This document shows, in pieces, positions 1-8,973 of a stretch of 52,718 bases of DNA. This DNA comes from Terriglobia bacterium (GTDB lineage: Bacteria; Acidobacteriota; Polarisedimenticolia; Polarisedimenticolales; JAIQFR01). Made by a program: the position numbers and the translations under genes. Numbering within the stretch: position 1 is the first letter of the stretch; every line of letters starts with the position of its first letter. The DNA lies in the NCBI GenBank assembly GCA_020073205.1, contig JAIQFR010000020.1:1-52718 (forward strand), in the 5' to 3' direction. The notes beneath the pieces are model-generated. The model saw only the letters and a program-made list of their open reading frames with translations. It ran no database searches and was not told the origin of the DNA.

Positions 1-321
1 GTCGAGAAGATCAAGGACCCGGCCAGGGCCGACCGCTGGATCCGCCAGGCCCTCGCCGACAAGGCGCGCATCATGGGCTTCGGCCACCGCGTGTACCGCG
101 TGGAGGACCCGCGGGCCAAGCACCTCAAGCGCCTGGCGCTCGAGCTCGGCCGGCAGGCCGGCAGCACCGCCAACGTCGAGATCCTCGACATCGTGGCGCG
201 CGTGGTCTCCGCGGAGGGGACGCCTCCGGGCGTTCGTGCTATCGTGTCCCGACCACGGATTCCGTGGCAGGCTTCCTCCGCTCACGGATCGCGCCCCCCC
301 GGGGACTCGGCCAGCCGGTGA
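1..321 (+). CDS. citrate synthase, C-terminal part; 3' end probably truncated
   Basis: The reading frame enters from the left edge and contains the citrate synthase signature GFGHRVY...DPRAKHLK at codons 26-41, which includes an active-site histidine region. Citrate synthase condenses acetyl-CoA and oxaloacetate. Recognisable family sequence stops near codon 70 (about position 216). The usual ending, with the PNVDFYS-like segment, the SR..GW arginine region and the final helices (about 60-70 residues), is missing. It is replaced by a low-quality proline/arginine-rich tail that runs to a stop at 319-321. A 6-bp GC hairpin (212-217 with 223-228) sits exactly at this break. The family assignment is firm; whether the short end is a real deletion, a frameshift plus deletion or an assembly fault is open. 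A functional enzyme is unlikely as written. Confidence 0.75.
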   Translation, partial: VEKIKDPARADRWIRQALADKARIMGFGHRVYRVEDPRAKHLKRLALELGRQAGSTANVEILDIVARVVSAEGTPPGVRAIVSRPRIPWQASSAHGSRPPGDSASR

Positions 322-352
322 GACGCGCGCGCCGCGATGCTGCGGGTCGATC

Positions 353-634
353 ATGCCGACTTCCGAGCCGGTTCCCCGGGTCACGATCAAGCCCAACTCA
401 GGCGAAAAGCCGATCCCCGTCATCGAGGTCAAGGTCTCCTGGTGCAAAGGGTGCGGCCTCTGCGTCGAGTACTGCAATCGGGACGTCTTGAAGATGGACG
501 GCGTCCTTCCCCAGGTCGTCCACGCCGAGAGATGCACCCGGTGCCTCCAGTGCGAGGCGATCTGCCCGGACTTCGCCATCGAGGTGAAGGAGGGCACGGT
601 CGAGACGGGTGCGGACGAAAGCGAGCCGCGATGA
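353..634 (+). CDS. korD: 2-oxoglutarate ferredoxin oxidoreductase delta (4Fe-4S ferredoxin) subunit
   Basis: This 93-residue protein carries two complete 4Fe-4S motifs: Cys31-34-37-41 (CKGCGLCVEYC) and Cys61-64-67-71 (CTRCLQCEAIC). It is the small electron-transfer subunit that passes electrons from the TPP/CoA active site of the KorAB core to external ferredoxin. The ATG at 353 was chosen because the protein then has the normal length; the frame is open further upstream but that part does not look like protein. Its stop overlaps the korA start by four bases (ATGA), and korA, korB and korC follow directly, which settles the assignment over a free ferredoxin. No good ribosome binding site is visible. 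Confidence 0.88.
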   Translation: MPTSEPVPRVTIKPNSGEKPIPVIEVKVSWCKGCGLCVEYCNRDVLKMDGVLPQVVHAERCTRCLQCEAICPDFAIEVKEGTVETGADESEPR

Positions 635-1791
635 GCGCGAAAGTCGAGCCCCACACCGGCGTGCAGGTGATGTCCGGGAACGAGGCGTGCGCCCTGGGGG
701 CGATGGCCGCAGGGCTCTCATTCTTCGCGGGCTATCCGATCACGCCGTCCTCCGAGATCGCCGAGGAGCTGGTCACGCTCCTCCCGAAACACGGCGGCGC
801 CTTCATCCAGATGGAGGACGAGATCGCGGCGATGGGGGCCGTGATCGGCGCCGCCCTCGCCGGGGCGAAGGCGATGACCGCCACGAGCGGCCCCGGGTTC
901 TCTCTGAAGCAGGAGAACATCGGTTTCGCGTGCATGGCGGAGGTCCCCTGCGTCGTCGTCAACGTGCAGCGAGGCGGGCCCAGCACCGGGCTGCCCACGA
1001 TGCCCGCCCAGGGCGACGTCATGCAGGCGCGGTGGGGAACGCACGGCGACCACCCGACCATCGCGCTCGTTCCCAACTCGGTGGCGGAGACCTTCGACCT
1101 CACCGTCCGAGCGTTCAACCTCTCGGAAGCCTTCCGGACCCCGGTCATCCTCCTGCTCGACGAGATCATCGGCCACGTCAACGAAAAGGTGACGCTCCCC
1201 GCCAGGGTCGAGGTCGTTAATCGAACGGGCCCGGATGCCCCGCCCGACAGCTATTTACCTTACCGCCACACCGAGTCCGGCGTGCCGCCGATGGCGACGT
1301 ACGGTCGGGACGGCTACCGGTTCCACGTCACCGGCCTCGCGCACAACCAGACGGGGTTCCCGACCAACGACCCGAAGGAGATCGACCTGCTGAACCGGCG
1401 CCTCAACTGGAAGATCGAACGCCATCGCGACGCGATCGTCGAGGTCGTCCGCGAGCGCTGCGACGACGCCGAGATCGCGGTCTTCGCTTACGGCTCGGTC
1501 TCCCGTGCCGCCAATCAGGCGGTCCGAGACGCGCGGGAGAAGGGGATCCGCGCGGGGCTGCTCCGCCCCCGGACGCTCTGGCCGTTCCCCGGCGTCGAGC
1601 TCGCTGAGCTGGGTCAGAGGGTGCGCGCCATCGTGGTGCCCGAGATGAACCTCGGCCAGATGGCGCACGAGGTGGAATGGGCCGTTCGGGGCTCTTGCCC
1701 TGTGATCCCGTTCGGCCGAGTGGACGGGCTGCCCGTCAGCCCGGCCCAGGTTCTCGATCTCATCGAGGAGGCGGCCTCCGGCCGGTCCTGA
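631..1791 (+). CDS. korA: 2-oxoglutarate ferredoxin oxidoreductase subunit alpha
   Basis: The 386-residue protein is of the pyruvate-flavodoxin/ferredoxin oxidoreductase pyrimidine-binding family. After a short lead it has the FAGYPITPSSEIAEEL motif (about residues 31-46), a QMEDEIAAMG segment and a SGPGFSLKQE segment, all typical of the alpha chain of two- to four-subunit 2-oxoacid:ferredoxin oxidoreductases. With KorB it forms the catalytic core that converts 2-oxoglutarate, CoA and oxidised ferredoxin to succinyl-CoA and CO2, or the reverse in the reductive TCA cycle. Start and korD stop overlap by four bases. Related enzymes use other 2-oxoacids; the alpha-beta-gamma-delta layout and length favour 2-oxoglutarate but do not prove it. 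Confidence 0.9.
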   Translation: MSAKVEPHTGVQVMSGNEACALGAMAAGLSFFAGYPITPSSEIAEELVTLLPKHGGAFIQMEDEIAAMGAVIGAALAGAKAMTATSGPGFSLKQENIGFACMAEVPCVVVNVQRGGPSTGLPTMPAQGDVMQARWGTHGDHPTIALVPNSVAETFDLTVRAFNLSEAFRTPVILLLDEIIGHVNEKVTLPARVEVVNRTGPDAPPDSYLPYRHTESGVPPMATYGRDGYRFHVTGLAHNQTGFPTNDPKEIDLLNRRLNWKIERHRDAIVEVVRERCDDAEIAVFAYGSVSRAANQAVRDAREKGIRAGLLRPRTLWPFPGVELAELGQRVRAIVVPEMNLGQMAHEVEWAVRGSCPVIPFGRVDGLPVSPAQVLDLIEEAASGRS

Positions 1792-1796
1792 ATGTC

Positions 1797-2627
1797 ATGA
1801 CCGATTACAACCAGTACCTGCGTCTCGACAAGTTTCCGTTGATCTGGTGCCCCGGATGCGGCGACGGGATCGTGCTGAAGGCGATCCTCAGGGCGATCGA
1901 CCGGATCGGCCTCTCTCGCGACGAGATCTGCATGGTCTCGGGGATCGGCTGCTCCAGCCGGACCCCGGGGTACGTGGACGTGAACACGCTCCACACCACG
2001 CACGGGCGCGCGATCACGTTCGCCACGGGAGTGAAGATGACCCGGCCGGACCTGACCGTGATCGTCGTGACCGGCGACGGCGACGCGACGGCGATCGGCG
2101 GGAACCACTTCATCCACGCCGCCCGGCGGAACATCGACATCACGGTGCTCCTCTACAACAACTGGATCTACGGGATGACCGGGGGCCAGGTCTCGCCGAG
2201 CACGCCGGCGGGAAAGCGCGCCTCGACGGCGCCGTTCGGCTCGTTCGAGCCGAACTTCGACATCGTCGCGCTCGCCGCCGGCGCGGGCGCGTCGTTCGTC
2301 GCGCGCGAGACGGTGGCGAAGCCGCTGGTGCTGGACAAGCTCATCGAGCGCGCCATCCGCAAGAAGGGGTTCTCCCTGGTCGAGGTGATGACCCCGTGCC
2401 CGACCACGTACGGCCGGCGCAACAAGCCGGCGGATCCGGTGGAGATGGTGCTCGACCTGAAGGAGCGGTCGGTCGCCAAGGGGCGCGCGGAGGAGCTGCC
2501 GGAGGACGAGCGCGAGAACGCCATCCCCACCGGGATCTTCGTCGACCTGAACAAGCCGGAGTACACCGAGCAGTACGCGGCGCTCGTGAAAAGGCTCGGC
2601 GGTCCGGTCCCGGCCGGCCGCGCATGA
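1797..2627 (+). CDS. korB: 2-oxoglutarate ferredoxin oxidoreductase subunit beta (TPP-binding)
   Basis: This 276-residue protein has CPGCG at residues 18-22, the TPP/Mg motif GDGD at 93-96 and the paired asparagines at 121-122 that close the thiamine-diphosphate site. These define the beta chain of 2-oxoacid:ferredoxin oxidoreductases. There is no additional ferredoxin domain, which agrees with a separate delta subunit. The ATG at 1797 lies five bases after the korA stop; an ATG at 1792 is out of frame. It is the third gene of the korDABC operon. Confidence 0.92.
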   Translation: MTDYNQYLRLDKFPLIWCPGCGDGIVLKAILRAIDRIGLSRDEICMVSGIGCSSRTPGYVDVNTLHTTHGRAITFATGVKMTRPDLTVIVVTGDGDATAIGGNHFIHAARRNIDITVLLYNNWIYGMTGGQVSPSTPAGKRASTAPFGSFEPNFDIVALAAGAGASFVARETVAKPLVLDKLIERAIRKKGFSLVEVMTPCPTTYGRRNKPADPVEMVLDLKERSVAKGRAEELPEDERENAIPTGIFVDLNKPEYTEQYAALVKRLGGPVPAGRA

Positions 2628-2649
2628 GCGAGGTGGAGGAGAAGGTCTG

Positions 2650-3207
2650 ATGGGGTTCCGCTACGAGCTGCGGTTGAGCGGCGAGGGCGGCCAGGGGCTG
2701 GTCCTCGCCGGCAAGATCCTGGCCGAAGCCGCCGCGATCTACGACGACCGAAACGCCACCCAGAGCCAGTCCTACGGCCCCGAGGCGCGCGGGGGCGCGA
2801 GCAAGTCCGACGTGATCATCGCGGACGGCGATATCGACTACCCGAAGGCGGAGCGCATCGATCTCCTGCTCGCCCTCACCCAGGAGGCGCTGGACAAGTA
2901 CCTGGGCGAGCTGAAGCCCGAGGGATACCTCGTGGTGGACTCCGATGCCGTCACCCGGATCCCCGCAGGGAAGTGGCGCGTGGTGAGATTCCCCTTCGTC
3001 CGTACCGCACGCGAGGAGTTGGGCAAGGCGGTCGTCGCCAACATCGTCGCGCTCGGGCTCATCGTCCGCCTCTCCCGTGCCGTGAGCGAGCCGGCGGCGG
3101 AGCAGGCGATCCTGGCGCGGGTACCGAAGGGGACCGAGGACCTGAACCGACGCGCCTTCCGCGCCGGGCTCGAGGCGGCGGAGGCGATCGTCCCCTCCTC
3201 GGTCTGA
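2650..3207 (+). CDS. korC: 2-oxoglutarate ferredoxin oxidoreductase subunit gamma
   Basis: The 185-residue protein begins with the gamma-family glycine motif GEGGQGLVLAGKIL and continues with SYGPEARGG..SDV, the usual gamma-subunit signature (pyruvate ferredoxin/flavodoxin oxidoreductase catalytic domain), which helps bind CoA. It completes a four-subunit KorDABC enzyme. The 22-base gap after korB contains only a nine-codon frame with no support. The next gene begins 35 bases after the stop. Confidence 0.9.
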   Translation: MGFRYELRLSGEGGQGLVLAGKILAEAAAIYDDRNATQSQSYGPEARGGASKSDVIIADGDIDYPKAERIDLLLALTQEALDKYLGELKPEGYLVVDSDAVTRIPAGKWRVVRFPFVRTAREELGKAVVANIVALGLIVRLSRAVSEPAAEQAILARVPKGTEDLNRRAFRAGLEAAEAIVPSSV

Positions 3208-3242
3208 CACCGCGCGCCGGCGTAGGCGGCGTCACCCGGAAC

Positions 3243-6206
3243 ATGGACCGCGCGCTGCAGCCCGTCGTCGTCCGGGCCCAAGCGCTGGGCAACCCGGCGA
3301 GGAAGTTCCTCCGCGCCGTCGAGAAGCACGGCGATCTCCTGCTCTCCCGGCTCGAGACGTCGGGCGGCGTGTCCCGGGTCCACCTGGACCGGGCCGCCCC
3401 ATCCCTCGAGGAGGACTTCGACCGGGTCGCCGCCGCGGGGCGGAACCCGGCGGAGACCCTGACGCTGCTGGGGACGTTTCACGCGATCCAGCTCCTCCAC
3501 CTGAACGTGACGTCGCTCCGGCGGCTCGCCGAAGGCAACGCCGAGCGCCCCGACCGCCATGCCGTCCGTCGCGCGTTTCTGCGACGCGCCGCGTCGGAGT
3601 TCTCGCGTCTCGAGGCGGCCTACGTCCGCCGCGTGCTCCGGGTCGCGCTCCCGCCCAGGCTGCGGCGGGCATACGTGATGCTCTCCGTCGGCACCCCTTC
3701 GCATCAGGACGACATGGACGCCGCGGTGATCGTCGAGGAAGACGCCGACCGCGCCGCGCTGGAGCGCGCCTTCGCCGTGCTGACCGGACAGATGCTCCGG
3801 TACGCGAGCCCTCTCGACCATTACCTGGCCGAGCAGCTCGGCTTCGACGGGTTCTGCGTCTCCCCGAGGATCCTCGGCGAGGCGCTCCGCGCGGGGCGCC
3901 CGGACTTCGTCCTGGTCACCGAGCTCCTCCGCGCGGAGCCCGTTGCCGGCAGCCGCGGGCTCTTCCGGCGATTCCGTGACGAGATCACCGCGGAGTACTT
4001 CCACCGTCCCGGTCACGACGAATCGGCACACGAGTTCTACCTCCGGGGAATCCTCGGTGAGACCCGCTCCCTGCTGCTCCGCCCCCCGTCCGCGTCCTCG
4101 GTCCACCCGAAGGACGACGGTCTTCGCCTGGTCCTCGGCCTCGCCAGCGCCCTCAAGGTGGTGGAAGATCTGCGCGAGACGCGTCCGATCGAGCTCCTTC
4201 GTATCCTCGGAATCCGCCGCCGCTCCCTTCGGGCGCACCTGGCCCGCCTCGAGGAGAGTTACGTCTTCCTCGACACCTTCCGCCATCTCGCACAGCTCCT
4301 GATCGTCGAGGAGGAGGAGGTCGAGGTGGACGGGACCGCCGCCCGCGAGAACCTCCGCAGGGTCGCCTGCGCGATGGGTTACGGCGACCGCGGCGCGGTC
4401 CAGGCGGTGGACCACCTGCTCGTGCACTATCACGAGGCGGTCGAGGGAGCGCACGCCGTGGCGCCGCGCCTGATGGAAGAGCTGGCCCGCCACCTCGCGT
4501 CGATCACGCGTTCGGCGCGCTGGATCCGCGGCGCGGCGGCTCCGGACCTGGCGCGGGAGCTGGCGGGCGATTTCGCCGCGGCGGACCGGTCGTTTCGGGG
4601 GGTGCGATTCTGGGACGACGTTCTCGAGGCGTTCGCCGAGCCGGGCGGGCGGCTGCTCCGGGAGTTCCGCGAAAGCTGGCGGCGCCTCCCGGACGTCGAG
4701 AGGCGCGGGCTCGCCGAGGCTTACGCGGATTGGGGCCGCCGCGCGCCCTTCGCGATCGTGACGCTCCTGACGCTGCTGGCGCGGGACGAGCGATCCCCCT
4801 CCCCCCCCACCCCCGCACCGGAGATGCGCGCGGCGTTCCTGGAGCGTCTCGGGACGCGGCCGGAGGAGGTCCGCGCGCTATCCCGGGTCTTCCGCTCGTA
4901 CCCGGACCTGATGAACCGCTTCCTCCTCACGCTGGAGGACCACGCCCTCGACCTCGTCCTCCGCGTCCTCGCCACCCCGATCGGCGACCCGGAGGTGGCC
5001 GCGGCGCGCGACCGGTTCACGGCGCTCGTCAAGGTCCATCGCGAGACCAGCCATTACGTGAAGCGCGTCCTGGCCCGGGTCACCGTTCGCCACCCGGCGA
5101 CCGTCCTGGCCCTCGGCGACGCCGTCGCGCTTCGGACCCTCGCGCTCGGGCGTCTCGCGGCGAGCGAGACCCACGCGAATCCCGAGGAGCAGAAGCGCCA
5201 GCTCGGCGACTACTACGATCTGTCGTTCCTCCGTACCGCGATGGGAACGCTCCAGGCGAACCCCAGCGAAGCCACCCGATCCTCGTTCCTGGAGATCACC
5301 CGGACCTACCTCACGAACCTGTTCGACCTCTGCCTCCGCGAGGTCGAGCGGGAGGCCGCGCGCCGCCTTCCGGACCGGGACCTCCTCGGGATCTTCCTCG
5401 CGGGAGGCAACGCGCGCGGTCGGCCGTACGACGACGACTACGACCTGCTGGCGCTCATCGATTCGACCGATCCCGAGGCGCTCCGGATCGCGGAGACCGC
5501 GGTGGTGCGGATGAACCGCGAGATCGCCCGCCGCGGCGTCGTCGTCCAGTACCGCCTCGGCGAGCGCCTCGGCCGGTTCGTGACGCCTCTCACCGACCTG
5601 GCCCGCATGCTCGACGGCCTCGACGACGACCTGTTCGTGGACCGCTGCCAGCTCCTCGGATCGAGGATGATCACCGGCGGCCGGAAGATCGAGGAGGCGT
5701 TGCTCGAGAAAGTGCTGCAACCTCGCGTGTTCAAGACCGCGGGGCGGTTCGCCGAACGGGTCGCGCGGGAGATCCGGGAGCGGCGCGAGGGGTTCCGCCC
5801 GTCGCCGGATGGGTCGATCCACCTGAAGGATATCCCGGGCGGACTTCGGGAGATCGACCTCTGCGTCGCCGCGACGATGGCGCGGCTCGAGGCGTGGAAC
5901 GCGGTGGAAGACGATCCCTTCGAGAGTCTCGCGCGCCACGACCCCGACCACCGGCCGCTGTACGAGACGCTCGCCTCCGCGTGCCGCTTCCTGGTGGCCG
6001 TCCGTTCCGTCTGGCGGGTCTGCGTCGCCGCCTCCGACGAGATCCGGAAGGACCACCTCGCCCTCCCCGCGAGCATCCTCGGCTACGCCCCTCCTGGCGT
6101 CGTGGACCCCGCCGCCGATCTCCTCCGCGACGTCGAGCGGCGAGCGGAAGCCGCCTCGCGCGCGATCGAGGAGTTGCTGCCCGAGATCCTCGTACCGGTC
6201 TCGTAG
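3243..6206 (+). CDS. large protein with two GlnD/GlnE-like nucleotidyltransferase modules
   Basis: This 987-residue cytoplasmic protein has no signal peptide. Two stretches look like Pol-beta-type nucleotidyltransferase cores. The first (residues about 147-165) reads SVGTPSHQDDMDAAVI, with the paired acids expected of the metal site. The second (about 717-738) reads AGGNARGRPYDDDYDLLAL, a GG..RG..DDDYD core like GlnD/GlnE. A later LKDIPGGLREIDL segment (about 861-873) matches the conserved element that follows the core in GlnD and GlnE. The arginine and serine of the first core are poorly conserved, so it may be weak or inactive. By family knowledge such enzymes uridylylate or adenylylate PII or glutamine synthetase, but the target here is unknown. 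No HD or ACT domains are visible, so it is not a normal GlnD. It lies just after korC and ends four bases from a convergent gene. Confidence 0.72.
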   Translation: MDRALQPVVVRAQALGNPARKFLRAVEKHGDLLLSRLETSGGVSRVHLDRAAPSLEEDFDRVAAAGRNPAETLTLLGTFHAIQLLHLNVTSLRRLAEGNAERPDRHAVRRAFLRRAASEFSRLEAAYVRRVLRVALPPRLRRAYVMLSVGTPSHQDDMDAAVIVEEDADRAALERAFAVLTGQMLRYASPLDHYLAEQLGFDGFCVSPRILGEALRAGRPDFVLVTELLRAEPVAGSRGLFRRFRDEITAEYFHRPGHDESAHEFYLRGILGETRSLLLRPPSASSVHPKDDGLRLVLGLASALKVVEDLRETRPIELLRILGIRRRSLRAHLARLEESYVFLDTFRHLAQLLIVEEEEVEVDGTAARENLRRVACAMGYGDRGAVQAVDHLLVHYHEAVEGAHAVAPRLMEELARHLASITRSARWIRGAAAPDLARELAGDFAAADRSFRGVRFWDDVLEAFAEPGGRLLREFRESWRRLPDVERRGLAEAYADWGRRAPFAIVTLLTLLARDERSPSPPTPAPEMRAAFLERLGTRPEEVRALSRVFRSYPDLMNRFLLTLEDHALDLVLRVLATPIGDPEVAAARDRFTALVKVHRETSHYVKRVLARVTVRHPATVLALGDAVALRTLALGRLAASETHANPEEQKRQLGDYYDLSFLRTAMGTLQANPSEATRSSFLEITRTYLTNLFDLCLREVEREAARRLPDRDLLGIFLAGGNARGRPYDDDYDLLALIDSTDPEALRIAETAVVRMNREIARRGVVVQYRLGERLGRFVTPLTDLARMLDGLDDDLFVDRCQLLGSRMITGGRKIEEALLEKVLQPRVFKTAGRFAERVAREIRERREGFRPSPDGSIHLKDIPGGLREIDLCVAATMARLEAWNAVEDDPFESLARHDPDHRPLYETLASACRFLVAVRSVWRVCVAASDEIRKDHLALPASILGYAPPGVVDPAADLLRDVERRAEAASRAIEELLPEILVPVS

Positions 6207-6210
6207 CCGC

Positions 6211-6792
6211 CTACCTCGGGTGGTGTCGCAGTTCCTTTCGAACCCGGCGCTTGCTGCCGTGCGGGTTGCCGACGACGACGAAGCCCGCCTTCTCGAACAG
6301 GGACATCGTGCCGGTCCACGAGAATGCGGCGATGTAGCGCCCGTCTCGGCCGGGCTTGGACGGATAAGCCTCGGCGATCTCGGCGCCACGTTCCTTCATG
6401 GCCCGAAGCGCATGGACGAGCATGGCCTTGGCCACACCCTGGCCGCGATGGCCCCGCGTCACGAAAAAGCACGGCAGCGACCAGACGCGTGACGCATCGT
6501 CGCACTTCAGACTGCGAGCGCGATTCAGCCGGGGGAAGGAGTCCCTGGGTCCGAACGTGCACCAGCCGACCGGTGTCCCGCCATCGAACGCGAGAATGCC
6601 GTGGGTGGCGCCGGCGAGGATTCCTTTGCGCAGCCGCTTCTTGGCGGGCGCCCCCTTGATCTCGTTCCAACGCTCGCCCTTCTCGATCCTCCAGGCCTGA
6701 CACCAGCATCCGCCACAGGCACCGTTCTTCCCGAACAAGGCTTCGACGTCCCTAAAGGACTCCGGATCCACTTCCCTCGTGGTGAGCCGCAT
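6211..6792 (-). CDS. GNAT family N-acetyltransferase
   Basis: The 193-residue protein fits the GNAT fold. The acetyl-CoA-binding motif A is visible as FFVTRGHRGQGVAKAML (about residues 108-124), followed by a beta-strand and a SLFEKAGF element near the end. The N-terminus has a CGGCWCQAWR cysteine cluster seen in one GNAT subgroup. The second ATG (6792) is preferred to 6798 because GGAG lies six bases before it. It is the last gene of a minus-strand run, 46 bases after the phospholipase D-like gene, and converges with the nucleotidyltransferase gene. Substrate unknown. Confidence 0.82.
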   Translation of the reverse strand: MRLTTREVDPESFRDVEALFGKNGACGGCWCQAWRIEKGERWNEIKGAPAKKRLRKGILAGATHGILAFDGGTPVGWCTFGPRDSFPRLNRARSLKCDDASRVWSLPCFFVTRGHRGQGVAKAMLVHALRAMKERGAEIAEAYPSKPGRDGRYIAAFSWTGTMSLFEKAGFVVVGNPHGSKRRVRKELRHHPR

Positions 6793-6844
6793 TCCCATCT
6801 CCTACGAACCTGGCGCCGCACGCGCGCCCGGCGGTCGTGCCGCC

Positions 6845-8242
6845 TCAGAGCTGTTTCCGGATGAACGGCGCGAGAAGGCGGAGGAGCGTGAGCTTAAAGA
6901 TCTTGTAGCAGGAGGCGCCTGGGTAGCGCCGCTTCTCGCCGATGGGCCTCCCGTCGGTCCCGATCTTGTACGCGTTCACGAGGTGCGCGTCCATCGAAGC
7001 ACGGAGCCGGACCGAGAGATCCGGATCGGTGGCCACGACCGCCTGCTCGGTATTGAGGTACTCCGAGCGGGGGTCGATGTTGAACGTCCCGACGATCGAG
7101 ATCGCGCCGTCGATCACCGCGGACTTGGCGTGCATCGACTCGGGACCGCGGAATTCCCAGATCTCGACCCCCATCCGCACGAGCTTCTCCTTCCGGCCGA
7201 CGTAACCCGCCTGTGCGAGGAGGTTGTCGGTCGAGTTCAGGGAGTTCGTTAGGACGCGGACTTCGACCCCGCGGCCCAGAAGATCCCTGAGCGCGCGCAG
7301 GAAGGCCCGGGACGGGAGGAGGTAGGGCGATTCGATCGTCAGCGAAGACGAAGCAGACTCCATCAGGTCCAGAATCTCGTCCCCGATCCCTCGCTGGCCC
7401 TCCTTCCGTCCGACCGGGTCGTGCAGGAAACGCACCTCCCCCACGTCGCGCTGCCCCTCCGCCCAGTCGTTCCGGGTGTCCCAGCGCACCCAGCTCGCCT
7501 GCTTGAGCCCCGCGAGCGCCCGGTCGAGCTCCTGCTCGGCACGCTGGTAGCCCTTGATCGCGAGGTTCCGCCGCGCGGTGCAGCGCCAGCGCTCATCCTC
7601 CCGCGAGACGTCCTCGCACCGAGCGTTCCGGACCGACGGGTCGTATCCCCTGAGCCGCGTCCCGCGGACCTCGCGGCTCTCCCACAGGTCGTCGAAGTAC
7701 GCGCGCGCGTCCGCGACGGACCCTCCGGTCACGAAGGCATCGCGGTCCACGTAGTTCCTCTCGCCGAAGCCGAAGTAAGGGTTCGCGATGTTCCTCCCCC
7801 CGGTGAGCATGCGGCTACCGTCGGCCAACAGCAGCTTGTCGTGCAGCCGCCGCGTCATCCAGCAGGGCTTCGTCAGGCGGAGAGGGTGGTATTCCCTGAT
7901 CTCGACCCCTTGCGACACGAGATACGCCTGGATCGGCCGCGCCATGCGGTTGAAGCTGGCATCCACGATCAGGCGCACCGCGACGCCGCGCCGCGCGGCG
8001 TCGCGCAGAAGCGCGAGGCCGACCAGGGACGCCTCGTCGCTCTCGACCAGAAAATACTCGACGTCCAGCGAGACGCGGGCCTGCTGGATCAGGTCGATGC
8101 GGGCCTGCGCGGCCTCCTGGTCCCCATCGAGGATCCGGAGGACGTCGGCCAGCGCCGGAATGCCGGCCGCGAGCGCGAGGCCCGCCGTCGCGGCGGCGAG
8201 CCGCGCCGCGAGCCGTCTTGGGACGGGCCGGGGGCAGGTCAT
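6845..8242 (-). CDS. phospholipase D / cardiolipin synthase-like protein, exported
   Basis: The 465-residue protein has two HKD-type active sites: His134/Lys136 in LHDKLLLADGSRMLTGGRN, and His371/Lys373/Asp378 in MHAKSAVIDGAISIVGTFN. Both are complete, so a catalytically active phosphodiesterase or phosphatidyl transferase is expected. The N-terminus (residues 9-32) is an arginine pair followed by a hydrophobic alanine-rich stretch, consistent with a signal peptide or membrane anchor. By family it could make cardiolipin or hydrolyse phospholipids; the sequence alone does not decide. Its start overlaps the ribA stop by four bases. Confidence 0.85.
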   Translation of the reverse strand: MTCPRPVPRRLAARLAAATAGLALAAGIPALADVLRILDGDQEAAQARIDLIQQARVSLDVEYFLVESDEASLVGLALLRDAARRGVAVRLIVDASFNRMARPIQAYLVSQGVEIREYHPLRLTKPCWMTRRLHDKLLLADGSRMLTGGRNIANPYFGFGERNYVDRDAFVTGGSVADARAYFDDLWESREVRGTRLRGYDPSVRNARCEDVSREDERWRCTARRNLAIKGYQRAEQELDRALAGLKQASWVRWDTRNDWAEGQRDVGEVRFLHDPVGRKEGQRGIGDEILDLMESASSSLTIESPYLLPSRAFLRALRDLLGRGVEVRVLTNSLNSTDNLLAQAGYVGRKEKLVRMGVEIWEFRGPESMHAKSAVIDGAISIVGTFNIDPRSEYLNTEQAVVATDPDLSVRLRASMDAHLVNAYKIGTDGRPIGEKRRYPGASCYKIFKLTLLRLLAPFIRKQL

Positions 8243-8973
8243 TCCTCCGGCATCCCCTGCACCCGCGGCGGATCGCTCTGCTCCGGGAGGCGCCGCTTTC
8301 CGGAAAAATCGATCCAGTGGCCGGAGCGCGCGGCCTTGGTCTCGAGGTAGAAACGGTTGAACGGGTTCGGGGGAATCACGTGCGGGATGCGCTCGTCGAC
8401 CCGGATCCCGTATCGGGCGAGTTGGGCGATCTTGGACGGGTTGTTGGTCATCAGCCGGAGCGAGCGCACCTCGAGGCTCATGATCATGTGCGCCGCCACC
8501 GCATAGTCGCGCTCGTCGTCACGGAAGCCGAGGGCGAGGTTCGCCTCCACGGTGTCGAGCCCGCGGTCCTGGAGAGCGTACGCCCGGATCTTGTTGATCA
8601 GCCCGATCCCGCGCCCTTCCTGCCGCATGTAGAGCAGGAGTCCCCGCTCCATCGTCCCCAACACCGCGAGAGCCGCCTCCAGCTGGTCCCGACAATCGCA
8701 GCGGAGGGAGCCCATTGCGTCTCCCGTCAGGCATTCGGAGTGGAGCCGCGTCGGCACTTCGTCGGCACCCACGACGTCGCCGTGAACCATGGCGACGTGC
8801 TCCTTCGCGTCTCGGTTGTTCCAGAAGGCCACGATCCGAAAATCGCCGAAGCGGCTGGGGAGTTCCGCGACCCCGGCGATCCTCACGCAGATCCGCTGAG
8901 AGCCGTACCCTTCGCATTCGTGCTCGCGGTCCCGCTCGACCAGCGCATCGAGCGCCGCATCGCTCGTCGTCAT
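8239..8973 (-). CDS. ribA: GTP cyclohydrolase II
   Basis: This 244-residue enzyme makes 2,5-diamino-6-ribosylamino-4(3H)-pyrimidinone 5'-phosphate from GTP, the first step of riboflavin synthesis. The zinc ligands are present as Cys81, Cys92 and Cys94 (C-x10-C-x-C), followed by the RQEGRGIGL substrate loop (about 117-125) and the LMTNNPSK segment. It is RibA alone, not fused to a DHBP synthase. The frame is open well upstream, but the ATG at 8973 gives the family length and overlaps the stop of the upstream oxidoreductase gene by four bases, indicating coupled translation. No other riboflavin gene is nearby. Confidence 0.93.
   Translation of the reverse strand: MTTSDAALDALVERDREHECEGYGSQRICVRIAGVAELPSRFGDFRIVAFWNNRDAKEHVAMVHGDVVGADEVPTRLHSECLTGDAMGSLRCDCRDQLEAALAVLGTMERGLLLYMRQEGRGIGLINKIRAYALQDRGLDTVEANLALGFRDDERDYAVAAHMIMSLEVRSLRLMTNNPSKIAQLARYGIRVDERIPHVIPPNPFNRFYLETKAARSGHWIDFSGKRRLPEQSDPPRVQGMPEE

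Noticed and set aside
2624-2650. Nine-codon frame between korB and korC
   Set aside because: It is too short, has no family resemblance and its stop only coincides with the korC start; the spacing is normal for an operon.
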